Positions 47,000 through 59,000 of a stretch of 64,000 nt of DNA are shown here, piece after piece. The stretch comes from Aristolochia californica (Eukaryota > Streptophyta > Magnoliopsida > Piperales > Aristolochiaceae). Under the pieces are notes generated by a model, which made no database searches, had not been told where the DNA came from, and saw only the letters and a list, made by a program, of their open reading frames with translations. The stretch lies in NCBI GenBank assembly GCA_029961685.1, contig JARWKL010000007.1:4174708-4238707 (forward strand). The letters are read 5' to 3'. The first letter of the stretch is position 1, and each line of letters opens with the position of its first letter. The position numbers and the translations under genes were made by a program.

Positions 47000-49090
47000 A
47001 GTTTCTCCGAAAGTTCTGTTCTTTTAAATGTGGAACGGTGGGACTGTGGAAGAAGAGCGTTTTGGTAGTTTCGGCGGAGGCGGTATGACCCACAAATCTG
47101 GATATGGTCGGTAAGCCGGGTCCCACGGGTTGGACTCTTTGGAGTATCCTTTTTAGGGTGCCTGGGACTACAGTAGTCCGCGGGGCTGACCTGTTTTCTT
47201 GTCTAGTTTTGGAGTTGGTTTTGGCTCGGTTAGCAGGCAGAGATTTGGGTTTAGATTGAATTATAACTTAACCAAGAGAGGAACTTAAGATGAGAAGCGA
47301 GTAAGAAGCTAATATAACGATACAACTAGACCATTTTTTTGTGACAAATATAGTTTGGGGACAAAGTCAAGGTCCATTCAGGCTATTCTGGTTCGGTTTA
47401 TAATCGGGTCCGAATCGGTCCGAGTCGAGTTTTTACAGAAACTGTTTTTACAATTAAGTGGACATTAGGGCGAGTCAACCATTTTATGAGGTTGCGCAGG
47501 GTTTGATGGGACCCAACCAAAGGTTTGTTACACTAGTGGACAAATTTTTGGCATCTCGAGAAGAGCAACAGCTGGACCCCACCGGATGGTCCTCAATTTG
47601 CATAAGCAGCTGGTTTCACATTCTCATTTTATTTGGGCATGTGGTTAGAGGAGATAATCTATGAGAGAGAAGCTCGTAAGAGCTTTAGATTATAAATAAA
47701 TAAAATATGCCGAAATTTAATTGAGTAAAACTAAGAAAAACCCCCCATTTTGTGTTATACAATCAACTGATCGTCACACGCTTCATTTGACAAAAAAAAA
47801 CAGAAAACTCTCACAGCCGTCTCAAACTCTCACAGCCGTCTCACAATCTAAAAACTCTCACTAGCTATTGACCAGTCATTCTCGTAGTCCACCTTCTGTG
47901 TTCATGCAGATCTGGAGCGTTTAAAACATGGCAGTTGAGAAATCCGAGCGTTTTTTCCACGACAACTGGGCCCCATCCCTCTCCCTCTACCCCCCCCCCC
48001 CCCCCCCCCCCCCTCCTCGGCTCCCGCAACTTCCAGCTAGTCTCCTCAGCCCTCCCCCAACCAACGGCTCGATCCTCGCGTCGGCTATTATAAAACAGAG
48101 TCAGCGCCCTTTGTCCACATCAGGTGGGGCCCCTGCCAGACTGGACGGAATCTCTGATGACGCAGACTCGCGGAGGAGTTTGAAGTTTGAAATGTTGACC
48201 GGAGTAGACGACGCGGGAACGTAAAGCCATTCATTCCCCTTACAGTGGTCCAGCCGCCCACGTGGAATTTTTCTCCCAGACCGGATTTTGAACCGGGTCC
48301 GGAGAGGACAGGCAGTTGGGCGGTTGAGAAGAGAGGGGGTTGTCATTTTGCGGGAGGACAGCTAGCGACGACTCGGTGGATGTGATTTCGGTTTCTGGTT
48401 GGGGAGATTCAGATTGGGTGGGATAACGACGAAAAACATTGCTGACGTGGCTTTTTGTAGCTTGCTTCTATCCTCTATCGATCTTGGGCATATTGAAAGG
48501 AATAGTTTTAAGTAAACGTAGAGGGGGGAGAATAGGTTTACTATGCATTATGAATTTTTGAATTTTTTTGCACAAATATATCTCCAACACTAGGAATTTA
48601 TAGTGGTTCATAATCACTATATCGGATTGTTATTCCGTTTCCGAGGAGTTCTTACCCTGAAATTGAAATATTCAGTGAGTATAGTCAAATGACATCCACA
48701 TCTCAAAACCACATTCGATCTATTATAAGAAAAAAATTATTTTAAGTACAACCACTTAGAAAAATAATTACAGGTTATCCAGAGTGACCAAAGAGCAAGG
48801 GTTTCTTGCTTTACAAGCAGACACAAAATTACCTCTTAATAGGGTAATAAAAATTATTACAACAATGAAAGATTTCACAAATTTTCGATCGAATCCATTT
48901 GATGTCGTAGACTCCCAGATATACATATTTCCTACAAAGTCTAAATCTTTAATAGATTCAAAACTTATTGTAACTTGGGTTCGACTCTTTGTTCCTTTCA
49001 GTTGATTGTATTAGCTCAACTCCTTTACTATGGGGTTGACTCCTTCATAAAAATAATAATAGTAATAATAGTAATAATAATGATGTTTAT
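47000..49090. other. intergenic region with C24 run
   Basis: Mixed composition, GC-richer at 47900-48430 where a run of 24 C bases sits at 47990-48013. The open frame through it (poly-proline) and others nearby do not resemble known proteins. 48480-49090 is AT-rich. Confidence 0.4.
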
Positions 49091-49096
49091 AATAAT

Positions 49097-49468
49097 TGTT
49101 GGAAGATAGGCCCAAGCCTACACGACCAAGGAAGACTCACAAGATAAGTCCAAACACATAAGAAGTAGGCCTCACCATGATTACTACGAGCTGACATCTT
49201 TATCACATAAGTTGGAAGATCAAGAAGGACTCACAAATGCATTTATCTTATGGTCACGTCCTAGAAGAATTCTAGTTTGATTTAGGTTTGTCTTTTTATC
49301 TATATTGAGTTATTTAATTATGTTATGACTTATCTTTAAGTGCTAGAGTTTGGGTGTAATTGGGATAAAAGTAGTTTTATTGTAATTGGACTCTACTACC
49401 TTCCTCTATTATAAATAAAGATTCATGTACTCTTATTAAAATAAGTTACTTGTTTAATTTGTCCCTTC
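49097..49468 (+). mobile_element. possible solo LTR
   Basis: Begins TGTTGGAAGATAGGCCCAAG and contains a promoter-like TATAAATAAAG near 49421 followed by 'tcatgtactcttatta', an arrangement usual for LTRs; a possible end is near 49468. No primer site, polypurine tract or second copy is seen. Confidence 0.3.
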
Positions 49469-49469
49469 A

Positions 49470-51560
49470 CCAATACATATAACTGCTTTAACGTAGAAAT
49501 CGAAATAATTAACATGAAATTATCTTGGTCTAAATTACTTATTGTTATTAACTAATACATATGACTTTTGTCTTCTATTTTACTATTGAGCACTATCGTA
49601 ACCCCATCTAAATATAACTTTTAAGGAAGGAATAAGAGAAATGAAGGGATGTCATTTTTGTTATTTATGAGAAAACATAGATACATATGCAAAGATAAAA
49701 TAATGGACTCTAGTTGTTATCATAGGAGTGATATAAATATGTAATAAACCTAAAAATTTCTTTGACCAGTTTTCTTATATAATGGTCCAAATTTTATTTT
49801 AACTATCAAATAAGTAATTGTATCCATTAAAAATTAATAAACATATAAATTATTAAAATATATTTTATAAATAAATAAATTTAGTATTAAATATATAATA
49901 TTAAATTTATTCTAAAATATAGAAACAAATTGAACTCTTGACAAACACAAAAAAAAAAATGTTGAGAAAATTTTTCCCAAAGGTTTAACTAGTAAATAAA
50001 AATTTAAAACATTTATTTTTATTTTTGAATATTGAATAATAGTTTTAATTTTTAATATTTAAAATATTAATTGTTTGATTTTATTTTTTTAAATCCTTTT
50101 ATTGTTTATAAATTTAAGTATTTTAATTATATAAAAATATTAAATATGATGAAGGTGTATACACCTTTTTGCTTTAATTAAAAAAGAAAAGTGACTGCAC
50201 AAGTCAATTAAGTTTTTAAGTATCATTCATTGATTATTATTGAATTTTAATAATTATTATTCATAATGTAATATCCATATTATTTCTAATTGGCATAATT
50301 TTAACATATTGATAAATTATTATTTAAAAATATGAATATAATTAATTAAAATTATTTTTATCATTTATTTAAGATAATCTTATTTATAAAAATATTAAAT
50401 GTTAAAATGGTGTCTACCTCTTTTAACTTAGATTAAGTAATTACATAATTTATTTGATAATATATTTTTTATAAAATAATATTATTTACGTTTTAAGAAA
50501 CAATTTTAAAGGAGCAAGTAAAATTATTTCAAATTTAAGTAATTTTTTTCTGTCAATTAATTCTATTTCACTGATAAAAGCTTAAAAAAGAAGGCGAGAA
50601 AGAAATTACCAATAGAAAAAAATTCAACTACAAAATTTCAGCAACGCCCATGTTTCACGTCGATATGAGGCTAAGAAATCTCAGAGCTAAGTTACCTTTA
50701 ACTCCAAAAAGATATTTTCTATAACTCATTTCTTCTACTTCAAAGCCTAGAAGAACAGAATTTTTTCCTTCCAATCCAAATAGGCATCCTTGTCCCTTCA
50801 CCCACTCTCGGCGGCCATCGTAAAACCATCGAAGCTGCCTTCTTTACAGTACTCACATGCATGAACAGAAACTGTTTTCACGCGCATCACTTGAGTTCAT
50901 GGGTTTCCACATGTTCGCGATTCATCCCTTTTCACTTTTTTTTGCCTCTTTTACTGTTTTCCAGATGAAGACACTGAAGATCTGCTGAGAATGGAGGAAC
51001 TCATCGGTGACACTTCCGGCTATATTTTTGCAAAATGGGTGATGAACATGTTAGCAAAATATACAGAAAATTGGCACCAAAATCCGTCTTTTTGAGCAAA
51101 ATTATTCCAGATTTTGTAGTGTTTCTCAAGCCGGATCACTAAAAAAACATTGAATTTGCCAGTTAAAATCCAATCATCTGGGTTTTGAGTTTTCTTTCTT
51201 TACTTTCTCTTCGGCTTTTGCAACCAACACATGATCTATCTCCTGTCTTTTCTCTGTTTCCTGCAACCATGTATGGATTTCTGGGTACGAAACTATGAAT
51301 CAGTTATTAACACTTTGATATTATAATCCTCCATTATCGAGGACTTGAGCCAGGAATGGATCCATTGAATCCAACCTCTGTACAGTTTGCACATCAAATG
51401 TCATTTATGAAAGAGTGAATGATTTGATACCATGTTGAAACCAGTGCGTTAAAAAGCTTGAACCTATTAGGAAATCAAACGCCCATGGATCTTATACAAG
51501 GACTGGCCCGGTTGATACAAAACAAATATTCCAACATGATCTTCCCAACTCCTATCTAAA
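49470..51560. other. AT-rich intergenic DNA, no gene seen
   Basis: Very AT-rich up to about 50640, then mixed sequence that includes the 3' flank of the minus-strand MIZ1-like gene. Confidence 0.45.
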
Positions 51561-51590
51561 GATAGAGGTTTTGGGGAGAGTGGATTCAGC

Positions 51591-52253
51591 TTACTGCACC
51601 TTCACAAAGAAGATGCTTAGCTCCGGCCCGCTGGTCCTGTCGGGATTTACTATGTACAGCGCTTCGGAGTCTTTCGATCCCACCACCCTCTCGAACCGAG
51701 CCCTCATATACGTCAGCTCGCCGTCGACGGACTCTTTGTCCGACGGACAAGGGAGAACACCAGCACCCATGGAAACCCCCCTCAAGAGTTGCATCACATG
51801 GACCTCGACCTCGGATGTTTGCTTCCGTCGACTGGAGTACCCGATCTTTCGCCCGTTGCAGCAGACGCCCCAGATAGACTCATCCATGAACTTCTTTCTA
51901 TGCGTCATAGTCTCACTCTCTAGTGCAATCCTCACCAAGCCGGAGGCCATCTCCTTGTGCAAAGCGTTTGTCAGTATAGGCAGCTCAATCACAAAGTCCG
52001 GAGCCAACTTGGGTTCCTCTTGGATAGCCAAACTCACCCGGCCTCGCCGGTAGCCGAACAACGTGCAGGTGATCAAGCTGTTGGACAGTAAAGCCTTCCG
52101 GGGCCGACCCAGTAGCGCCACCACTTTGCAACCGGAGCTCAACAAGGAGAGCAGATTGAACATGTGGAGGAACCTTCCCTTCTTCGACTGCCGACCTCCG
52201 GGCGTAGCTTGGTGGAGGAGCGTTGAGATCACGGGGTTTTCCTCAAGTAGCAT
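51591..52253 (-). CDS. MIZU-KUSSEI1-like protein (DUF617)
   Basis: One exon, 220 residues. The DUF617 domain covers about residues 55-220: TCTLFGYRRGRVSLAIQEEP, HKEMASGLVRIALESE, CCNGRKIGYSSRR, GVSMGAGVLP, GELTYMRARFERVVGSKDSE and GPELSIFFVKVQ at the end, all in the family order. Arabidopsis MIZ1 belongs to this family and is needed for root hydrotropism, acting at the ER membrane; most other members are uncharacterised. This one has a shorter N-terminal region than MIZ1 (about 297 residues) and fits the size of the paralogues. It is intronless like most of the family. A TATA element lies on the minus strand about 125 bases before the ATG. Confidence 0.93.
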   Translation of the reverse strand: MLLEENPVISTLLHQATPGGRQSKKGRFLHMFNLLSLLSSGCKVVALLGRPRKALLSNSLITCTLFGYRRGRVSLAIQEEPKLAPDFVIELPILTNALHKEMASGLVRIALESETMTHRKKFMDESIWGVCCNGRKIGYSSRRKQTSEVEVHVMQLLRGVSMGAGVLPCPSDKESVDGELTYMRARFERVVGSKDSEALYIVNPDRTSGPELSIFFVKVQ

Positions 52254-52377
52254 GGCCTTGTGATCACAAGTGATGCAGAGACATAAGGAAGAAGAGGAGC
52301 GGCTGTGTTGGAGATTGTGGTGGTGGAGGGGGCTTCACTTGATAGTTCTAGTGAAAAGGATACAAGGATCATTAAGG

Positions 52378-52386
52378 CATATATAG
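52378..52386 (-). promoter_or_regulatory. TATA box of the MIZ1-like gene
   Basis: On the minus strand CTATATATGC, about 125 bases upstream of the start codon at 52253, within non-repetitive sequence next to a CT-rich leader. Confidence 0.5.
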
Positions 52387-52389
52387 AGA

Positions 52390-54160
52390 GAGGGAGGTGG
52401 CTAGTGCTGCGTTTGGAATCTTTGAAGTTGGGTGCAAAAAGGGGAACCCTTCAAGTTGGTTAAGAGAGAGAAAGTTAGATGGGTTGATGTGACCAAGTAT
52501 ATTGATGGAAAGGAGGTGAATGTGATAAGATAAGGCAGATAGGACCACAAAAGGGGTGGAAGATGGAAAAAGGGTTCTCTATGCTCTAGTTTGGCATGTG
52601 CTCTTCTGATCATTATTGTGTATAGCGATCATGCCTATCCACTTTGTGCTTTCCATCCCATCTAAAAACCTCACTAATTTAGTGCCAAGACCAACTCACT
52701 CTTTTGCTAGCACTCTCCCCTCTCCTGCTGCTCTTAATGACAAGACACTAAGATGCAGTTGGGAAGCTTCATATCCAACACAAATCCCGACCATTTACCA
52801 GATTGATGACCCTTGATCAAAGTTATAAGATGTTCTGTAGTGCTTTGGCCAGAGCTAGATAATCTTGGAAGCTTTTGAATGAGGCCAAGACGGAGGAAAA
52901 TAACAAGGGGAACTGAGATTTTCTGTACTGAATAAAGAAAGATCACTCAGGAGAAGACCCACAAGCCACACATCACCCTGAACTCCCCACCATCATAAAA
53001 CTCGTGAGAGAACTGTGACACAGAGACAGCTCTATGGACTCAAGAATCACCATCAATGAGCTTTACATGATGGCACTTTAGGTCATGGCGCTTTCATTCT
53101 TTCCAAGTGAAAGGTCTCTCACATTAACACTGTCATCTTGTCTCTGCCCCTCAATAATTAAGGTTGTCTAATAATTGAGGCCATGGGAGCATCAATGGTC
53201 AGTGATAGTTTGTAAAACTTTGCAACTACTTTAATTGGAGGAGCAATCACTTCTTTCCAGATTGTTCAGAGGCTCTAAAAGAGGAGAGATTTGATGCCCA
53301 ATAATCATGTCTTGAAGAATAATCTTCATACCCTCCAAACAGAAGACAAAACTGTTTGAGACAGGAAAATTCTCAGCACCGAGTCAGCTACCTGATTCAG
53401 TTGAATCATCTTTGTTCATATTTTTTGCTGATCTACTAATGTTACGTTAAAATATACATGAACAGAATTAGCTTTCAAGAGATGAGAAGTTCTACCCCAA
53501 ATCACTTAACCTGCCGAATATGACCATCGAAGTGTAAAGGTTCTTTGAGAAAGTAACAGTAGCACTTCATCAGTTCCATCAATGTTTTGAGGAGAGGTTC
53601 ATACATGAACAGAAGTAAAACTATTTCCCAAGTTTGATATGTTAGGCTCCTTATCCAAATTCATTCTCATCTCTTTAGCAGTAGTACCACTAGACCTGAT
53701 TGCACGATCTTTCCCAAAGAAAAAATGTAAGTCATCCTAGTTTAAAATAAGTTTATGTCGATATTGTTTTACATCTGGATAAACTTACATATTTGACAAA
53801 TTATTAAACAAAATCAGTATACAAAGTTAGTTAAAATATAAAAACTAAATGTGTATAAGCATACCTTTATGTAACTGACCCACACTTGCTAAGCTACTTC
53901 AAACATCATGGTTGAGTGATTAAAACTGAATCCACTACTATTATGATGGAGTTCCCAAAGTGTAGCAAAGTTCTTCTTCAACGTCTTTAGTCAGTTTTTA
54001 ATATGTTGGATAGGTATACATTGCAAGCCACAAAAAGATCCAAAATTCTCTTACCTAACTTTGAAAGCTACTGAATAGGCAACTTCAATAAATGTCCTAT
54101 TAGTTTTTTTGGCCCTTATTCATTTGGTCTATTAGAGTTTATATAGCCCTCAAAGTTCTT
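52390..54160. other. intergenic DNA, no gene seen
   Basis: Short open frames on both strands without family resemblance. Composition is near the window average. The right part may contain badly decayed retrotransposon sequence leading into the Copia fragment at 54170. Confidence 0.4.
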
Positions 54161-54169
54161 ATTGGAAAG

Positions 54170-54783
54170 CTCTAGAACGAATCCTTTGATATTTGAATAA
54201 ATCTTCTGGACAAGGATAGCTCTAGAATGAATCCTTTGATACTTGAAAAAATCTCATGGACAAGGATTTCTATACAAATGCCACAGTCATGGTAATATTG
54301 AAAGTTTTGTAGATGCTGATTAAGCAAGCAATCCAGATGGTAGGAAATATACATCAGAATATTGCACATTAGTTGGAGGAAACCTGATAACTTAAAAGAC
54401 CAAAAAGTAAAATATGGTTGCCAAGTCTAGTGCAAATGCAAAATATAGAGTTATGACACATGCATTAAGTGAACTGACATGGATTGTGTCTCTTCTCTCA
54501 GAACTGGGGTTCTACAAAGACACTCCAATGAAACGTCATTGTGATAACCAAACGGTCATCCATATTGCCTCTAATCCGATCTTCCATGAAAGGACAAAAC
54601 ACATCGAGATTGATTACCACTTTGTCAGAGAAAATTATAAGCTGGTGTCTTAAGCCTTGGATATGTTCCATTTCAAGGTCAAATTGCTAATATATTCATA
54701 AAACCTATTGTATCAAAGATAACGAACACTATAAGTTCCAAGCTGAGAGTTTATGATGTTTATACACCAGCTTCAGGGCGAGT
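54170..54783 (+). mobile_element. Copia RNase H region, decayed
   Basis: Plus-strand frames give SFVDAD, SNPDGRKYTSEYCTLVGGNL, VAKSSANAKYRVMTHALSEL and HERTKHIEIDYHFVRE, the end of a Copia polyprotein. A 51-bp direct duplication around 'agctctaga-cgaatcctttg' lies at its left end (54169-54260). Stops are present. Confidence 0.85.
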
Positions 54784-55085
54784 GTTAAAGACAATAAGAA
54801 TGGTGGCATTATTTATAATTTATCTTATGATTCAGTCTTTATTTTCAGCTTTTATGTTCAAGGGTATTTATATAAAGTTTCATCTTTAACTGATTATATA
54901 AAGTTTGAGGGGGAGGATTAAGGTTTTTTACTTTGAAATCCTAATCACTGCCACTCTCTGCATTACACTCGAGCCTCCCATGTCTCTTCCTCTCTTCTCA
55001 ACCTTCTTCCTCCTCTCAACTCAATCTCTCTCTCTTTCTCTCTCCCCTCGTCACCTCTCTTTTCCTTGAAGAACTTCTAAAGATG
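54784..55085 (+). mobile_element. Copia 3' LTR, right end uncertain
   Basis: The RNase H region ends in ACACCAGCTTCAGGGCGAG, the usual 'APA-stop-polypurine' junction, followed by TGTTAAAGACAATAAG as the start of an LTR. The LTR includes TATATAAAG words and a CT-rich leader at 54960-55060. The right end is my estimate. Confidence 0.6.
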
Positions 55086-56008
55086 TGTTAATGCAATCCT
55101 AAGATTTTAAAAAATTACTCTTCAATCTTAATCTTGATTTTAAATTAAATTATTAATTATTTTTTGCATGACTTGGACTTGTGTCTTGTATTGTGACTTT
55201 CAAATTGTGAGTCAAATTAATCAAGATGTTTCTTCTCTAACTATTCATGCTCATGTTATGTTCCATGAGGAATAATCCTAGACCAAGGGTGGATAGGTTT
55301 GCTAGCTTCGCCGTAAGTTTTATGTTTTTTTACTCTGTTTTGCGTGTGTTCATACTTTAGCATATCTTCAGTGCCTAATACTAATTTCAAAATCAAGAAG
55401 AATACACAAGTAGTAAATCACACAAAAGATTTATAATAGTTCTTAATCTAAACTTGAGTTGTTAATCCATTCCTAACGGATTTAAGGGTTTGAATTAACC
55501 TTCTTATGGTTATTGATCGTATATTTATGGTTAGGCACTTTATGTAAAATATTTTTCCAATATAATTCCTTGCCTACTAAAAAGGTTTTTCAGTTTCCGT
55601 TTTTGCTCTTCTAGAGATAGATCTTTTCCAAACTTTATCCAATGAAATTTCTTTAATCTTCTATTTCACAAGGTAGAGGAGAGTTTTTATCCACGGAAAG
55701 AGGCGGTGAGGCGATGAGTAGCTTGTCACTGTTACTTGTTAGACATTGACTTCTCCTTTCGGGGCCTGGCCCAAATTTTACATTTTCCCCGGTTTACTGG
55801 AATATGATTTCGTGATTAAATTATTTAAATCCTGCGAATTTTATGATCAATGTGCTCAAATGCAGATGTGCCAGTCTCAGGAATATAACTCTGCATAGTA
55901 ACTCGGACTTTCCGCTGTCCAGTAAACGTCCATTTCGAAGCAGAAAATCGTTGGCTGACGTATAGAGGACTAGTTTCTGTTCGTCGTCGATCGATCTGCG
56001 TCTCTCGC

Positions 56009-59000
56009 ATGGCTGCGTCGAGCTTTGCCAGTTCTCATTTCAGGTGATTGTCACATTCTTCGTGTTTCCGTTTATTTACTGTTTCTCTAGCAAAATCATC
56101 GGAGTCCGTCCAAATGTCGCACACAAATTCTGAATAATGATATCACATCTCCGTGGATTATTTCTTTATTTGTGTCCGTAATAGGATCCAGCAACAATTG
56201 TTTATGTTCCAAGCAAGAAGGTATCAAATTATGTCCACTCGAACAGTCTGAAACAGAGGATTCGTGACTATTCTTCGGAAGCTGCATTTGAAGAGTTAAA
56301 TCGTGATGATATATCACATACTCTATTGAATATCGTGGTGATCATGAAATTACAGCACTTGAGAATTCCTATGGTTGTAATTTGTGTTCACATATGTTTC
56401 TGTAAATGAGACATGATCGGATTCTTACAGGGTTTCTTGATTGTAAGGAAGAAAAAAGAAGCTCCTTTATTAGGCACAAATGATGCATCTCCTGTGGTCT
56501 GTTATTTATGAACATTATCTGTTGAAAGTTCAGATGGTCTATATGGTGCTGTTAGAAGGAAAATCATTAATTCTTTTTCTTCTGTGTGGGTTTCATATGA
56601 AACTTATATTTTCTTCTGCTATTGTAGACAATTGAAGGTGAAAACTTCAACAGTTCAAATTGCAGTGACATCTAACGGATCATGTGCTTTTGGCTTTACA
56701 AAAATAATAATAATAAAGAAAAAATAACCTCATTTGCTTTGGGACGATAATGTTGCAGTTTTTCTTATCTTAAAATTGACTGTCATATATTATTCCCCCC
56801 TCATCTTAGTCTTTTTTTCTTCCAGCACTTATTATGGTTTCTCTTATTGATATCCCAGTCTGGTTCAACGTTGTTTTTCACTTTCTGTTCAGGTTAATAA
56901 GCATTAGAGCTTGCAAGTCATCCTCAAATTGATAGATACTCTTCTTCTTCTTAAAAAAATGATGGATGTTAAAAATCAATGCTCTTTTTGGTGCCGAGTT
57001 TATGTTTCTAAAATTTATCAGAAATTTAAGTGAACATACCAAAGTTGCATACTGAGTTATCTGTTCTAAACTCTGCAAGTAGTGTGCACTTGAAAGGACA
57101 CTAGATGGTCTTACGAAAAAATGAACATTGAACTTTTTTAAACAAAAAATTGCCATGAAAAAGAAATCACTTTCTTACAATGTCCTATAAACTATTGCAG
57201 TAACAGTGAAGGCTTTGGTCGAGTTCCTTCAGATTTTGCTGAAGTCATTGTGGTACGACATGGGGAAACTATGTGGAATGCTTGTGGAAAGATTCAGGTT
57301 TCTTCTATGTTCTGATTTCTTGTTAAATAGTACCTGTTGACTAAATTAAGATAGATTGTGCTTAAATTGAGTTCCTTCACAGGTTACATCCTTCTATATT
57401 TTTTTACTGAACTCAATTCTAGGTAAAAAAAGCTCTTGAATCATATAAGGCACATGCAAGAACAGTTATTGTCCTATGAATTCAAGAATCGACTGTGGGC
57501 TGGCTGAGGTGTAAAAGGTTCAGTGGTTCTGTGCTTGCCATCCACTCATCTGCAAATTGTATAGATAAGATGAAATGGACGATCCGTTTCAATGGTCTGA
57601 ATGTCAGTAGCTGGGCCCAGTCCCTTTTGATGTCACATATCACTTAACGGGCCCAGGATTACTTCTCTGTTCACATGGTGTGAACTAAATCAGACTGTCA
57701 GCTTCAGTGACTGCAGTCTTATAACCAAAGCCCTTTGACCTAAACTTAAAGGAGAATTCAGAGATCTAAAAATAAGATTTTTTTTGGAAGAAGTAGAAGA
57801 ATGGGTTGACCCGTAGAATTAATTTTCACAAAATGAATCTGCATTCATAGTCAAATATATCTTATCTCCTACATTAAAGGGAATTAAAACTGTTGAACAT
57901 GTAGACAAGAACTAAAATCCAGGGGGTGCCACTTGGGACAGTTAAGGATGAATTCCTTCTATAATTCCCCAACTTTCAACCTTGAAGATAAGGTTGATAC
58001 TCAAGAAGGGTGGAATACTAGAGACCTAAAATTACCCCCAAAGAAGAAGATAAGAAGAAGAAGAAAAAAGGAAGAAGAGAATAAGAAGAAAAAGAAGAAG
58101 ACGAAGAAGAAATAAAAGAAGAAAGAGAGATAGAAAATGATGCCACTACAAAATGGAAAGTGGTACCACCTCCAAGAAAGAAGGGGGTGTGGGGGCATGA
58201 GGGCAAAAAGGGGAAATGTCCCCTCTTCTTGATAAGATAGCACCTCTCCCATCTTTTCTCTTCTCTTCTTCTCTCTTTTCTTTCAAGATCTCTCACTTTC
58301 TCCTTCTCCTCCTCTACTTTACTACTCCCTTCTTCCCTTCTCTCTTATTCTAACCCTCTTAAATTTCTCTTTCAACTCTTCCTTTCACTTTTAAAAAATA
58401 TAAGGACTTCTCACAAGTAAGGTTCTTATCAATTAGTATCAGATCAGTGCTTCTTTGGGACCTTCTCCATCTCAACCGTTAGTCGAATAGAAGATTAATT
58501 CCGCCAGACTACAAACTTGACGATTTATCAGATCATTGCCTTCACAAGAAGCACAGTTTATGTGGCAATATTATACTTGAAAAAAGTTATTCAAGTCTTG
58601 TTTCATAAGCAATAAGTTTCAAGTCAATCTGATCTCTTTATAAAGAGATATCCCTATCGGAGCCGACTAGGGTCTTGCTCGAGGTGAGAGCTTTACATAT
58701 CAAAGTGCATACCAAATTAAAGATCTTCAAGTCTAATATCTATAGAAAAAAGAATTTTGATATTCTAAGCTATATTTTGTGAGATATCACCATCAGAAGC
58801 CATAAAGGTTAGTCCTGTCGAAACTTTTTTCTTTATTCCTTGAGCCTATTCCACCTAGCCCTCCCTTTCCCTTTCCCCATTACCTAAAACCCCTAAAAAA
58901 TATTTTTTCATTGTACTCCACGTGTTTCACCTAATCCTAGAATGTCATTAGGTCTATACGCATCCACAAAAAAAAAAAAAAAAAAAAAAAAATTATATCC

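Noticed and set aside
47928..48224. 98-codon frame with a poly-proline stretch (MAVEKSERFF...)
   Set aside because: The proline run is the C24 homopolymer; the rest matches no family and there is no promoter or conserved domain.
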